A DNA stretch of 37,527 nucleotides. Source: Akkermansiaceae bacterium. GTDB taxonomy: Bacteria > Verrucomicrobiota > Verrucomicrobiia > Verrucomicrobiales > Akkermansiaceae. A program made the position numbers and the translations under genes. The first letter of the stretch is position 1; each line of letters starts with the position of its first letter. The notes beneath the pieces were generated by a model. The model saw nothing but the letters and a program-made list of their open reading frames with translations, did no database searches and had not been told where the DNA came from. Below are positions 9,526-17,822 of the stretch, piece after piece. The stretch lies in the NCBI GenBank assembly GCA_015061985.1, contig SUVN01000022.1:1-37527 (forward strand), written 5' to 3'.

Positions 9526-11744
9526 GATTGCGGTTCAGGGGGAGTTGCCTGTGCTTCCGGCAGGGGTACATCTATCTGAGACTCAGGGAAAGAGCCGCCA
9601 CCGGTGCGCGCCTCCAGAGTCTCGCGTTTTATATCTTCGTCAATCCAGTAGAGATGACTGTCCAGCGGGTCGTAGTAACGCGGCGGGCAGAAGCGGCATT
9701 CCGGGGTATCCGGCCAGCGAAGCCAGCGCCACTGGGCAAAACGCCAATAAGAAGTAGTCCAGCCCGGAACCCATGCCGCCGTATCTGCAATGAGACGCTG
9801 TACGCGGTATTGAGCCTCCACCATTTCCTGCTCCGTAGTGGCCATGCGGCAATCCAGAATGGCGGCATCCAGCTCAGGGGATGCCGTGGCGGTGATGTTG
9901 TTGGTGCCGGGCAAGGGAGTGCCGTCTTCTTTCACGGCGTATTCGGAAAGGAAGAAGGCAGAAGCATCCGGCAGGGGGGGCGAAAAGCCCCAGGAAAAAA
10001 TGGCAGCGCTGTGTTTCTTCTCTTTGACTTTGAGGTAGAACACCGTGTCATCCATCTGTTCCAGCCGCAAATCCAGGCCACACTTGGCAGCATCCTCACG
10101 CAGCATATTCATGCAGTTGGCATACAACGAATCTATACGAGAGCTGACTACCACCTGCAAACGCGTTCCGTCCGGCTTGCAGAGAATGCCGTCATCGGCC
10201 TCTTCCGTGTACCCGGCGCGGGCAAAATAACGCCGCGCCTTTTCCGGAGAAAAAGGCAGCGCACGAATGCCGGTATCCGTGTATTTGCCGAAGCCGGAAA
10301 AGTACGAGCCCAGACGTGAGTAGTCCCCACGGAAAACGGTGTTAATGACACTCTGCACATTAAGCGCATGGTGAAACCCCAAACGCACATCCCGGTTGTT
10401 GAAGGGAGGTTTCGATACATTCAGATGCCAGCCGAAGCAGTTGCGCGGCCAGATGTTGTTGAACCGCACCCGTTGAATCAACCCGCGGTACACCGGGTCT
10501 ATCTCCATGCCCTCGTACCACACATCCGCATCTCGGGCAGAGAACACGTCCAGTCGGCCGATTCGGAACAATTCCCGCACCTTGGAGGTCTCCGTCACAA
10601 AAAGGTACACGATATTGTCCACATTGCACGAATGGCGAGTGAACTTACGGTCAGCCGCCCACCAATCTTTCACACGGCTGAGCACCATGCTTCGCCCCAT
10701 GTTCAGGCCATCCGGCAGGATGGTATAAGCCCCGGTGGTGGGGGCAACACGCCACAGGTAACGGGTGGTGTAATCCGGGCCGAATTCGGCATAGAAAGAA
10801 GTGCAGCAGGCCGGAATGGAGGCATAAACAGGTGCATAAGGACGCGGTGCATTGAGCGTGACGGCCAGATACTCATCTCCATACACGGTGATGCGGGCAA
10901 AATTGCCCATGTAATAACTGCCGTAGAACGGTTCTTCGGCAAAAGTGGAGGTTCTGACAAAAAGGGAGCAGATATAATCGCGGGAGGTCAGTCGCCTGCC
11001 GTTGGAAAAGCTCGCCTTGGGGTCAATGTGGAAATAAACGGTGCGATTGTCCGGCGAAACCGCCCAGCGGTCAGCCGTTCCGGGAATAAGATGCCCTGTT
11101 CCGGGATGAATGCGTACCAGCGGGAGGTCAATGTCATCGTACACATAGCGGCGGGTCGCATTATTACTGTTCGGGCCGAACGGACGCAGCGTATTCGGGA
11201 AGGAACGCTGGAGCGGCAACCGCAGTGTCCCGCCCTTGCGTGCTTCCGGGCTGCCCAGCTCGGGCTCATCTGCCCCGTCCTGCCACACCAGATGATCAGG
11301 CAAGTCCTTCGGACGGCGGAACACGAGATAATCTCCCATCCGGCTCCGTTCCATGAGGTTGGCCAGACTGAGCCTGTCGGACTGCGCCCGCACCCCGGCG
11401 CGCCGATGCTCAGGCGAACCGGGCACGGCGCTGAGGTGCTGCGACATAGAGCGCTTCAACTCCTCAGTCTTGGTCTCAATGCTTCGCTCCAGATACGCTT
11501 TCACTTTCTCATTCCAGCGAGCCGGGAAACCGAGGAAGCCCTCCGGCATGCGCCAGCGCTTGGCATAGGCGGGCATATCCTCATTGTCCCTGAACGCGAG
11601 CGGCATTACCTTGTCATCCGGAGCCTGCCAGGTGACACCCTCCACGTGGTGCCGGCCGTCGCAGCTGCACAGCACCACGCCGCACAGGCTCAGCATCAGA
11701 AGCCCGCACAGCAGCAGAACAGAAATGGAACAGGAACGCTTCAT
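9522..11744 (-). CDS. YejA-like peptide ABC transporter substrate-binding lipoprotein
   Basis: 740-residue extracytoplasmic solute-binding protein of family 5. The N-terminus is a lipoprotein signal with lipobox LCSC (lipid on Cys28). Family features include FGPNSNNATRRYVYDD near residue 190, the segment PFNNRDVRLGFHHALN around residue 450 and the FSPEKARRYFARAGY block. The family captures oligopeptides for the inner-membrane permeases; E. coli YejA serves microcin C and antimicrobial peptide uptake, but the ligand here is not known. The first ~150 residues beyond the lipobox are an extra, poorly recognised segment. It overlaps the preceding permease and following ATPase genes by 4 nt each. 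Confidence 0.88.
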   Translation of the reverse strand: MKRSCSISVLLLCGLLMLSLCGVVLCSCDGRHHVEGVTWQAPDDKVMPLAFRDNEDMPAYAKRWRMPEGFLGFPARWNEKVKAYLERSIETKTEELKRSMSQHLSAVPGSPEHRRAGVRAQSDRLSLANLMERSRMGDYLVFRRPKDLPDHLVWQDGADEPELGSPEARKGGTLRLPLQRSFPNTLRPFGPNSNNATRRYVYDDIDLPLVRIHPGTGHLIPGTADRWAVSPDNRTVYFHIDPKASFSNGRRLTSRDYICSLFVRTSTFAEEPFYGSYYMGNFARITVYGDEYLAVTLNAPRPYAPVYASIPACCTSFYAEFGPDYTTRYLWRVAPTTGAYTILPDGLNMGRSMVLSRVKDWWAADRKFTRHSCNVDNIVYLFVTETSKVRELFRIGRLDVFSARDADVWYEGMEIDPVYRGLIQRVRFNNIWPRNCFGWHLNVSKPPFNNRDVRLGFHHALNVQSVINTVFRGDYSRLGSYFSGFGKYTDTGIRALPFSPEKARRYFARAGYTEEADDGILCKPDGTRLQVVVSSRIDSLYANCMNMLREDAAKCGLDLRLEQMDDTVFYLKVKEKKHSAAIFSWGFSPPLPDASAFFLSEYAVKEDGTPLPGTNNITATASPELDAAILDCRMATTEQEMVEAQYRVQRLIADTAAWVPGWTTSYWRFAQWRWLRWPDTPECRFCPPRYYDPLDSHLYWIDEDIKRETLEARTGGGSFPESQIDVPLPEAQATPPEPQS

Positions 11745-13339
11745 TCGTAATAGGTACGGCGACGCGGGTCACAGGCCTCGCGCACGCCTTCTCCGACAAA
11801 GGTGACTAACAGTAGTGTGATAACCAGCGCCAGGAAAGCCGAGGAAACCACCCAGGGGGACGACAAGCGGGACAATCCGTCATTAAGCAAACGCCCCCAG
11901 CTGGCATAGCTTTCCGGCAGGCCAAAGCCCAGATAATCCAGCGAGGTGAGCGAGAAAACGACCGCCGCCACGCTGAATGGCAGCAGCGTCACCACAATGC
12001 CTGTAATGTTCGGCAGGATATGCTTCAACAGGACGCGGACAGTACCGGCACCCATCACCCGCGCGGCGGCCACATATTCGCGAGTCTTTTCCTTCATGGT
12101 GGCCGTGCGCACCAGATAGGTCATCCGCATCCATCCGAACAGAGCCAGAAGACTGAGGATGAGGAACATACCCCGCATCTCCAGCGGCAGCGCATCTGCC
12201 AATATCATCACGACAAACAGGAACGGCAGCTGTGAGAGAATCTCTATCACCCGCTGTACCAGCATATCCCACTTCCCACCGAAATAGCCCATGAGCATGC
12301 CCAGCGTCAGCCCGATACCGTAGATAATCGGCAGATAGAAGAGAGAGGCCACAATACACACCTGCAATCCGCCGTACAGCACGGCGGCAATATCTGCGCC
12401 ACGGCTGTCTGTCCCCAGCAGATGCCCGCCGGAAAGCGGCGGCGCGGGATGATAATACACCACGCAGGCATTTTTCGGGTCTGTCAGTTTCTCAAACTCC
12501 TCCACCGTTCCCAAACCGTTGAAGTGGTGCTCCGTCATCTCTCCGGCAGAATAGCGGGCGGCATACACCTCCCTACGGTCGCGCGACCAGCCCTGCACAT
12601 ATCCATCCGGCAAGCCCCGGCGACAGCGGGTGCGCATGTGCGGCATGCCGTCCTCGTAGAGTCGGCTGGCAATACCGTTGAAAGGCTTGTCACTATCCTT
12701 TCTGTAGTAACGGCCATCTTTCCTCAACTCCAACGGTTCCGTGGGGAACGATGCGGCATCCGAAACGGGGTCATAGGGAATGGGCGGCATCACCACCACC
12801 TCCGGGGCATCCGGCAGCCCCACCGATAAGGCCAGCTCTCGATAATCGGCTTCTGCGAGGGCATCATCGCCCACCAGTCCGAAAGTATCGCCGGGAATGA
12901 TGGCGCGCGTAAAGGCGGGGAAATACCATTGCCCCGCATATTTGACGGCCAGCGCCCGTTTACCCACCACGCATTGATCCAGCGCCGCCAGTAACAAGAG
13001 GAACAGCAGCAGCAGGAAAGACCACCATGCACGCTTCATGCTGCAGAAGCGCTTCCAGCGCTTGGCGCGCTCCGGCGCCATACGCATGCCGGCAGCAGGA
13101 CGCAGCAGCAGGTATAGCCCGGCGATAAATAAGACCACCATGCTTAACCAACCGAACCAGTGAAACGCTCCGTCCACCTCCAGGTCCGGCACGTAATGCC
13201 CACTGATATGCAGAAAGCTCATCTCGCGGCTCACGGTAAAGGGCCAGGAAACCGTGGGCAGCAGCCATCCGTTCAGTTCACCGGCCACACCGGCAACTGC
13301 GCAAAGCATCAGGAGGATGGCTATGGTGTTCTTAAGCAT
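11741..13339 (-). CDS. YejE-like peptide ABC transporter permease with extra loop domain
   Basis: Inner-membrane permease. The ATG at 13339 overlaps the upstream gene by 8 nt and is preferred to an upstream TTG at 13363; 532 residues result, against about 341 in E. coli YejE. From residue ~103 it follows YejE closely: RAWWSFLLLLFLL helix, GQWYFP, LGTDSRGADIAAVLYGG (308-324), the EAA-type loop AARVMGAGTVRVLLKHILP and SLDYLGFGLP. Two departures: an extra N-terminal part of about 100 residues with two membrane segments, and an insertion at about 209-270 whose pattern (NGIASRLYEDGMPHMRT..., GLPDGYVQGW) resembles MORN_2/YwqK-type repeats, placed in the extracytoplasmic loop before the permease domain. 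Confidence 0.88.
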   Translation of the reverse strand: MLKNTIAILLMLCAVAGVAGELNGWLLPTVSWPFTVSREMSFLHISGHYVPDLEVDGAFHWFGWLSMVVLFIAGLYLLLRPAAGMRMAPERAKRWKRFCSMKRAWWSFLLLLFLLLLAALDQCVVGKRALAVKYAGQWYFPAFTRAIIPGDTFGLVGDDALAEADYRELALSVGLPDAPEVVVMPPIPYDPVSDAASFPTEPLELRKDGRYYRKDSDKPFNGIASRLYEDGMPHMRTRCRRGLPDGYVQGWSRDRREVYAARYSAGEMTEHHFNGLGTVEEFEKLTDPKNACVVYYHPAPPLSGGHLLGTDSRGADIAAVLYGGLQVCIVASLFYLPIIYGIGLTLGMLMGYFGGKWDMLVQRVIEILSQLPFLFVVMILADALPLEMRGMFLILSLLALFGWMRMTYLVRTATMKEKTREYVAAARVMGAGTVRVLLKHILPNITGIVVTLLPFSVAAVVFSLTSLDYLGFGLPESYASWGRLLNDGLSRLSSPWVVSSAFLALVITLLLVTFVGEGVREACDPRRRTYYE

Positions 13340-14657
13340 GGTCAAATTTGATTCGCGGGTCAATCAACGCCACCAGTATATCCGACAGCAGATTGCCCAG
13401 AATAATCAGCACGGAGGTCAGCAACAGCGTCCCCATTACCAGAGAATAATCCTTATCCATGAGCGCCTGGAAGCTCAGCAGACCAAAGCCCTGAATATCA
13501 AATACGCGCTCAATCAGAATCGAGCCGCTCACAACCGTGCAGAACACCCCGCCCAGAGAGGAAGCCAGCGGGATGAAAGCATTGCGGAACGCGTGTCCCC
13601 AGACGGCACGGCGAAAGCTTACCCCTTTGGCAACGGCGGTACGAACGTAGTCAGCGGAGATGTTTTCCATGAGGCTGTTCTTCATCATCATGGTCGTCAT
13701 GGCAAAGGTGGACACCACATAACAGAGCAGCGGCAACACGGTATGCATAGCCAAATCCTTTATCTGCTCGCCCAAGGACATAGAATCAAAGTCCGGGTCG
13801 GTAATGCCATACATCGGGAACCACTCCAGGCGAGCCCCCAGATACACCAGCAGAACCGCGCCCAGCGCAAATCCCGGAACGGCGTAGCCGGTGAAGATGG
13901 CCACGCTGCTCAGGCTGTCGAACCAGCCGCGATGATGCAGCGCCTTCACCACCCCCAGCGGCACACTCACCAGATAGGTTATCAGCGCTCCCAACAGACC
14001 GAAATAGAGGGAGACGGGCAAGCGGTCGCGTATCATGGCGCCCACCGGTTCGTGGTACTTGTATGAAACACCGAGACTACCCTGCAACAAGCCGTCATGC
14101 ACCCGCCGACAGGCAACAGCCCGCCAACGGCGGCAGGCCGGGGACTCTGCGTACTTGCGAATCTGTGCCTCATCCGTGATACCATGGCGGCGAGCCCACT
14201 TTTCGGCACGTTGCCGGGGAGATTCCAGCCGGACTTCCCAGCTTTCCTTCCCCATCCACGGCACAGCCAGAAAAGCCGGTTTTGTGCCGTTCCGCTGCAC
14301 CTCGAGCACGGCGGATTTGCCCTCAGAATTGGTCAGGGTCAGGTATGCCACTCCCTCATCATTAAACTCAGCGCGCTCCACCTGAACCTCGCGGGAAAGA
14401 ATCCCCAACCATTGCAGATAGGCCTTCCAGATAGGCTCATGCAGGCTGAACATCACCTCCAGTCGCTCCAGATCATCCTCACTCACCGTCTCGCTGCTGC
14501 CGGTCTTATCCCCGCTCAGTGCTGCCATGGATTGCTCTTGCAGCATGCGCTCCACCGGGCCGCCGGGAACCAGACGGGAAAGAGAGAACACCAGCAGAGT
14601 GATGCCAATCAGCGTGAATGGCATCAGCAGCAGGCGTCTGATAATATAACGGCGCAT
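13332..14657 (-). CDS. YejB-like peptide ABC transporter permease
   Basis: 441-residue inner-membrane permease and first gene of the operon. The N-terminal helix MRRYIIRRLLLMPFTLIGIT and RLVPGGPVERML are typical of YejB, as are the long extracytoplasmic insertion after it, LPVSLYFGLLGALITYLVS, the EAA loop (TAVAKGVSFRRAVWGHAFRN) and the ending ALIDPRIKF. It pairs with the YejE-like permease to form the channel for oligopeptides. Promoter-like hexamers lie just upstream and the ATG would be only a few bases into the transcript. The extracytoplasmic insertion is longer than in E. coli. Confidence 0.92.
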   Translation of the reverse strand: MRRYIIRRLLLMPFTLIGITLLVFSLSRLVPGGPVERMLQEQSMAALSGDKTGSSETVSEDDLERLEVMFSLHEPIWKAYLQWLGILSREVQVERAEFNDEGVAYLTLTNSEGKSAVLEVQRNGTKPAFLAVPWMGKESWEVRLESPRQRAEKWARRHGITDEAQIRKYAESPACRRWRAVACRRVHDGLLQGSLGVSYKYHEPVGAMIRDRLPVSLYFGLLGALITYLVSVPLGVVKALHHRGWFDSLSSVAIFTGYAVPGFALGAVLLVYLGARLEWFPMYGITDPDFDSMSLGEQIKDLAMHTVLPLLCYVVSTFAMTTMMMKNSLMENISADYVRTAVAKGVSFRRAVWGHAFRNAFIPLASSLGGVFCTVVSGSILIERVFDIQGFGLLSFQALMDKDYSLVMGTLLLTSVLIILGNLLSDILVALIDPRIKFDHA

Positions 14658-14668
14658 GTATTGAGTCT

Positions 14669-14697
14669 ATACTACTCCTTCGCCTCCACTCTGGCAA
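14669..14697 (-). promoter_or_regulatory. Putative sigma70-type promoter of the yej-like operon
   Basis: On the minus strand TTGCCA (14697-14692) and TAGTAT (14674-14669) are 17 nt apart. The predicted transcript would start about 5 nt before the yejB-like ATG. Motif match only. Confidence 0.45.
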
Positions 14698-14770
14698 GTT
14701 CAGAGTTAGCAAAAGCCCGATTTTATGCACTTTTTTTCTTTCTGTATCGGCAAACAGGCATTGATATAGA

Positions 14771-14799
14771 TTGACGGCAAATCCAACATGCCCGATGAT
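14771..14799 (+). promoter_or_regulatory. Possible promoter of the alpha-amylase gene
   Basis: TTGACG and GATGAT are 17 nt apart; the -10-like box ends 8 nt before the ATG, predicting a leaderless message. The -10 match is imperfect (4 of 6). Confidence 0.3.
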
Positions 14800-14807
14800 A
14801 CCCGAAT

Positions 14808-16247
14808 ATGAAAAACGGAGTACTGATGCAATATTTCGAATGGGAACTACCCAATACCGGTGATTTATGGAAAAAGCTGGAGGCAGATGCCGAGCATCTG
14901 ACAGAGCTCGGCATTTCCGCCGTATGGATTCCGCCGGCATACAAAGCGCAGGAGCAGGACGACGTGGGCTACGCATGCTATGACCTCTACGACTTGGGAG
15001 AATTTGACCAGAAAGGCACTATCCGAACCAAATACGGCACCAGGGGCGAGCTGGTTCGCGCTATCGACAGGCTGCACGAGCACGGTATCTGCGTCTATCT
15101 GGATGCCGTCATGAATCACAAAGCGGGCGCAGACGAAAAAGAGCGTTTCGCAGTTCGGAAAGTGGATGAAAACAACCGAGATGATGAAATCAGCGATACC
15201 TATGAAATCGAAGGCTGGACTCGTTTCTCCTTTCCGGGGCGCAAGGGGAAATACTCTGACTTCACCTGGCACTGGTATCATTTCACCGGCACGGATTATG
15301 ATGCCGCCAGCGATGATTCCGGTATCTACAAAATTCAGGGAGAGGGTAAAGAGTGGAGCAAGAAAGTGGACGAAGAAAACGGCAATTATGATTACCTGAT
15401 GTGTGCCAACATAGATTACCATCACCCCGAGGTGATTGAAGAAATGAAACATTGGGGTATCTGGGTGGCACGAGAGCTGAAGCTGGACGGCTTTCGGCTG
15501 GATGCCATCAAGCATATCAACACGGATTTCATTCGCGATTTTATCCGCACCATGAAAACCACGTTCGGAGAGCAGTTCTATTTTGTCGGCGAATACTGGA
15601 AGGATGCACCGGATGATTTGGATGCTTATCTGGCGGCAGAAGATTACGCCTTGGATTTGTTTGATGTTTCCCTGCACTACAACTTTGCCGCCGCCTCCGA
15701 ACTGGGTATACAATACGATCTTCGCCAACTAATGGACGGGGCTCTCGTTTCCACCCACCCGGCGCTCTCCGTTACCTTTGTGGACAACCACGACTCCCAG
15801 CCGGGGCAATCACTGGAATCCACCGTAGCAGATTGGTTCAAGCCGGCAGCCTATGCCCTGATTCTGCTGATGGAAAAGGGGTATCCCTGCGTCTTCTACG
15901 GAGATTATTACGGTATCGGTGGGCAGCCGTCAGTTCACCGGCAAACGCTTGATATTCTGCTGAAACTGCGCAGCACCAAGGCACACGGCCAACAGGACAA
16001 CTATTTCGATGCCCCGGGCTGCGTGGGCTTTGTGCGGCGGGGGCGTGAGGAACATCCCGGCTCCGGGCTGGCACTTCTCATTTCCAACGGGGAAGACGCG
16101 GAAAAGCAGATGCACGTGGGCAAGGAACGCGCGGGTGAAGTCTGGAAAGATGCCTTGCACACCTGCCCGGATGAAGTCACCATAGATGAGGACGGCAACG
16201 GCCTCTTCCGGGTTCCGGCCGGGAAGGTAGCGGTCTACACAGCCTGA
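14808..16247 (+). CDS. amyA: Cytoplasmic alpha-amylase, GH13 (AmyA type)
   Basis: 479-residue alpha-amylase hydrolysing alpha-1,4-glucan bonds of maltodextrins or glycogen-type polymers. There is no signal peptide and the start MKNGVLMQYFEWELP is the classic beginning of the cytoplasmic AmyA/GH13_5 group. Conserved regions are all present: DAVMNHKAGAD (99-109), GFRLDAIKHI with nucleophile Asp232, FVGEYW with acid/base Glu262, and FVDNHDSQ with Asp329 stabilising the transition state. Length equals the family norm. It is divergent from the peptide importer and ends only 3 nt from the convergent pseudouridine synthase gene, with no terminator between. No Shine-Dalgarno sequence is visible. Confidence 0.95.
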   Translation: MKNGVLMQYFEWELPNTGDLWKKLEADAEHLTELGISAVWIPPAYKAQEQDDVGYACYDLYDLGEFDQKGTIRTKYGTRGELVRAIDRLHEHGICVYLDAVMNHKAGADEKERFAVRKVDENNRDDEISDTYEIEGWTRFSFPGRKGKYSDFTWHWYHFTGTDYDAASDDSGIYKIQGEGKEWSKKVDEENGNYDYLMCANIDYHHPEVIEEMKHWGIWVARELKLDGFRLDAIKHINTDFIRDFIRTMKTTFGEQFYFVGEYWKDAPDDLDAYLAAEDYALDLFDVSLHYNFAAASELGIQYDLRQLMDGALVSTHPALSVTFVDNHDSQPGQSLESTVADWFKPAAYALILLMEKGYPCVFYGDYYGIGGQPSVHRQTLDILLKLRSTKAHGQQDNYFDAPGCVGFVRRGREEHPGSGLALLISNGEDAEKQMHVGKERAGEVWKDALHTCPDEVTIDEDGNGLFRVPAGKVAVYTA

Positions 16248-16250
16248 TGT

Positions 16251-17000
16251 TCACACCAGCAGTTGTCTCAAATCCTGTGGCAGAGGGGACTCAACCGTAA
16301 CCGTCTCCCCCCGCCACGGGAAGCTCAGTTTACAGGCATGGAGGGCATGGCGCGGCAGCCGCAGGCGCGCCGCAAGCTGCGGAGTCCACCCCTGCTCCAT
16401 GAAATTCAGATAACAGCTTTCATCCCCGCCGTAGATTTTATCCCCCACAATGGGATGCCCCAGATAAGCCAGATGCACACGTATCTGGTGCATGCGCCCG
16501 GTATGCGGAATGCAGCGCACCAGACAGCAATCGCTAATCCCCTGCTCCAGACGAACGAATTCCGTGCAGCACGGTTTTCCGTCCGGATGACAGCACTGAC
16601 GCACATGAATGCGGGTGAAAGCCACCTCCTCCATACGCAGGATGGGCTCGGCATTCACGGCTTGCAGCCAGAGGGGCACTCCCTGCACTACGGCATAGTA
16701 CTCCTTGTGCAAGCGACGCTCCTGCATGGCCTTGCCCAACGCAGAGGCTGCCTCAGCAGTCTTGGCAATGAGGGTAATGCCGCTGGTTTCGCGGTCAAGC
16801 CGATTGATAAACGACACCTGCCCGCCCGTGGCCAGCTCATAGGCCAGCAGTTCCCGCACACCGTGCCAGAGCGTCGGTTCATTCTTGTCCCCGGTGGGAT
16901 GCGTCAACAGAGGCGCGGCCTTGTCTGCCACCAGCACGCCGTCATCCTCATAGAGCACCCGAAAATCCGGCTCCACCGCTATGGGCATGTCGTACTCCAT
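16251..17000 (-). CDS. RluA-family RNA pseudouridine synthase
   Basis: 249-residue enzyme converting uridine to pseudouridine in rRNA or tRNA. The catalytic motif is NRLDRETSG (66-74) with Asp69 as nucleophile; further family blocks are LHKEYYAVVQG, PHTGRMHQIRVHLAYLGHPIVGD and the KIYGGDE segment. No S4 domain is present, as in RluA and TruC proteins. The ATG overlaps the stop of the RsuA-like gene by one base (TGATG), so the two RNA-modification genes form a coupled pair. Which nucleotide it modifies cannot be told. Confidence 0.93.
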   Translation of the reverse strand: MEYDMPIAVEPDFRVLYEDDGVLVADKAAPLLTHPTGDKNEPTLWHGVRELLAYELATGGQVSFINRLDRETSGITLIAKTAEAASALGKAMQERRLHKEYYAVVQGVPLWLQAVNAEPILRMEEVAFTRIHVRQCCHPDGKPCCTEFVRLEQGISDCCLVRCIPHTGRMHQIRVHLAYLGHPIVGDKIYGGDESCYLNFMEQGWTPQLAARLRLPRHALHACKLSFPWRGETVTVESPLPQDLRQLLV

Positions 17001-17707
17001 CAGTTTTCAAACAGCTTCGGGTCGAATTCCACCCACTCCCCGGGAGCAAGGCCGAGTTCCGCCAGCTTCATCGGACCAATCTGCACACGACAGAGCGTCT
17101 CAACAGGTGCACCGACAGCCGCCAGCATGCGGCGCACCTGGTGGTAACGGCCCTCGTGCAGCGTGAGCCGTCCGGCACACTCACCCGTTATCACCAGCTC
17201 CGCAGGCAGGCAGGGCGTTTTCTCCCCCTGCAACAGCAGTTCTCCGCCGGCAAAAATCCCCACCGCTTCTGCCGGAATCGGCGCGGACGTGGTGAACTCA
17301 TACACCTTGGGAACATGGCGGCGCGGGCTGGTCATGGCATGTTCAAACTTCCCGTCATCGGTGAGCAGCAGCAGCCCGCTCGTCTCCTTATCCAACCGCC
17401 CCACCGTGTTGACTCCGGGATTGCGCGCCATCCACATCTCCGGCAGTAAATCATAAACCAGCTCACCCTCTTCCCGGTGGCTGCAAGTGCAGCCCAGCGG
17501 CTTGTGAAAGGCCACATAAAGCCCGTTGGCAAAAGGAACAGGCTCGCCATCCACCAGCACCTCCTCCGGCTCTACTTTATCGGACGGCGACTTCACCGCT
17601 TTTCCCCGAAAGCTAACCCGCCCCCGCTTCACCCAGGCGGCGGCCTCTCGGCGGCTGCAATATCCGTATCGGCTCAAAAGGGCATCCGTTCTCATGTCGC
17701 CGCCCAT
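17000..17707 (-). CDS. rsuA: RsuA-family 16S rRNA pseudouridine synthase
   Basis: 235 residues. An S4 RNA-binding domain (about 5-65, RTDALLSRYGYCSRREAAAWV) precedes the catalytic domain with VGRLDKETSGLLLL, Asp106 as nucleophile, and EGRYHQVRRMLAAVG near the C-terminus. This is the RsuA layout; E. coli RsuA modifies 16S rRNA U516. Alignment with RsuA favours the in-frame ATG at 17695 (MRTDALL) over 17707, as the S4 domain then starts at residue 1; no ribosome-binding site decides. First gene of a two-gene operon with the RluA-like gene, divergent from the TPR gene. Confidence 0.9.
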   Translation of the reverse strand: MGGDMRTDALLSRYGYCSRREAAAWVKRGRVSFRGKAVKSPSDKVEPEEVLVDGEPVPFANGLYVAFHKPLGCTCSHREEGELVYDLLPEMWMARNPGVNTVGRLDKETSGLLLLTDDGKFEHAMTSPRRHVPKVYEFTTSAPIPAEAVGIFAGGELLLQGEKTPCLPAELVITGECAGRLTLHEGRYHQVRRMLAAVGAPVETLCRVQIGPMKLAELGLAPGEWVEFDPKLFEN

Positions 17708-17735
17708 TGTGCCACGTTTTTTTGAAAAAACAAGG

Positions 17736-17764
17736 TTGAAATGACACTGATTTTGTGATAGAAA
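17736..17764 (+). promoter_or_regulatory. Putative promoter of the TPR protein gene
   Basis: TTGAAA (17736-17741) and TAGAAA (17759-17764) are 17 nt apart, predicting transcription from about 17771, just before the hairpin at 17775. Sequence match only. Confidence 0.5.
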
Positions 17765-17774
17765 TAGATTGATG

Positions 17775-17796
17775 CGTGGGTATTGCCATACCCACG
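17775..17796 (+). promoter_or_regulatory. 5' leader hairpin of the TPR gene
   Basis: Perfect 9-bp stem CGTGGGTAT / ATACCCACG closed by a TGCC tetraloop, within 5 nt of the predicted transcript start and 27 nt before the ATG. A T-rich run follows. It could stabilise the mRNA 5' end or act as a translational or attenuation element. Confidence 0.6.
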
Positions 17797-17822
17797 GCGA
17801 TGTTTTTCACATTTTTACCGTT

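Noticed and set aside
10368..11750. Plus-strand open frame of 460 codons opposite the binding lipoprotein gene
   Set aside because: No family signal; the minus strand encodes a clear family 5 binding protein.
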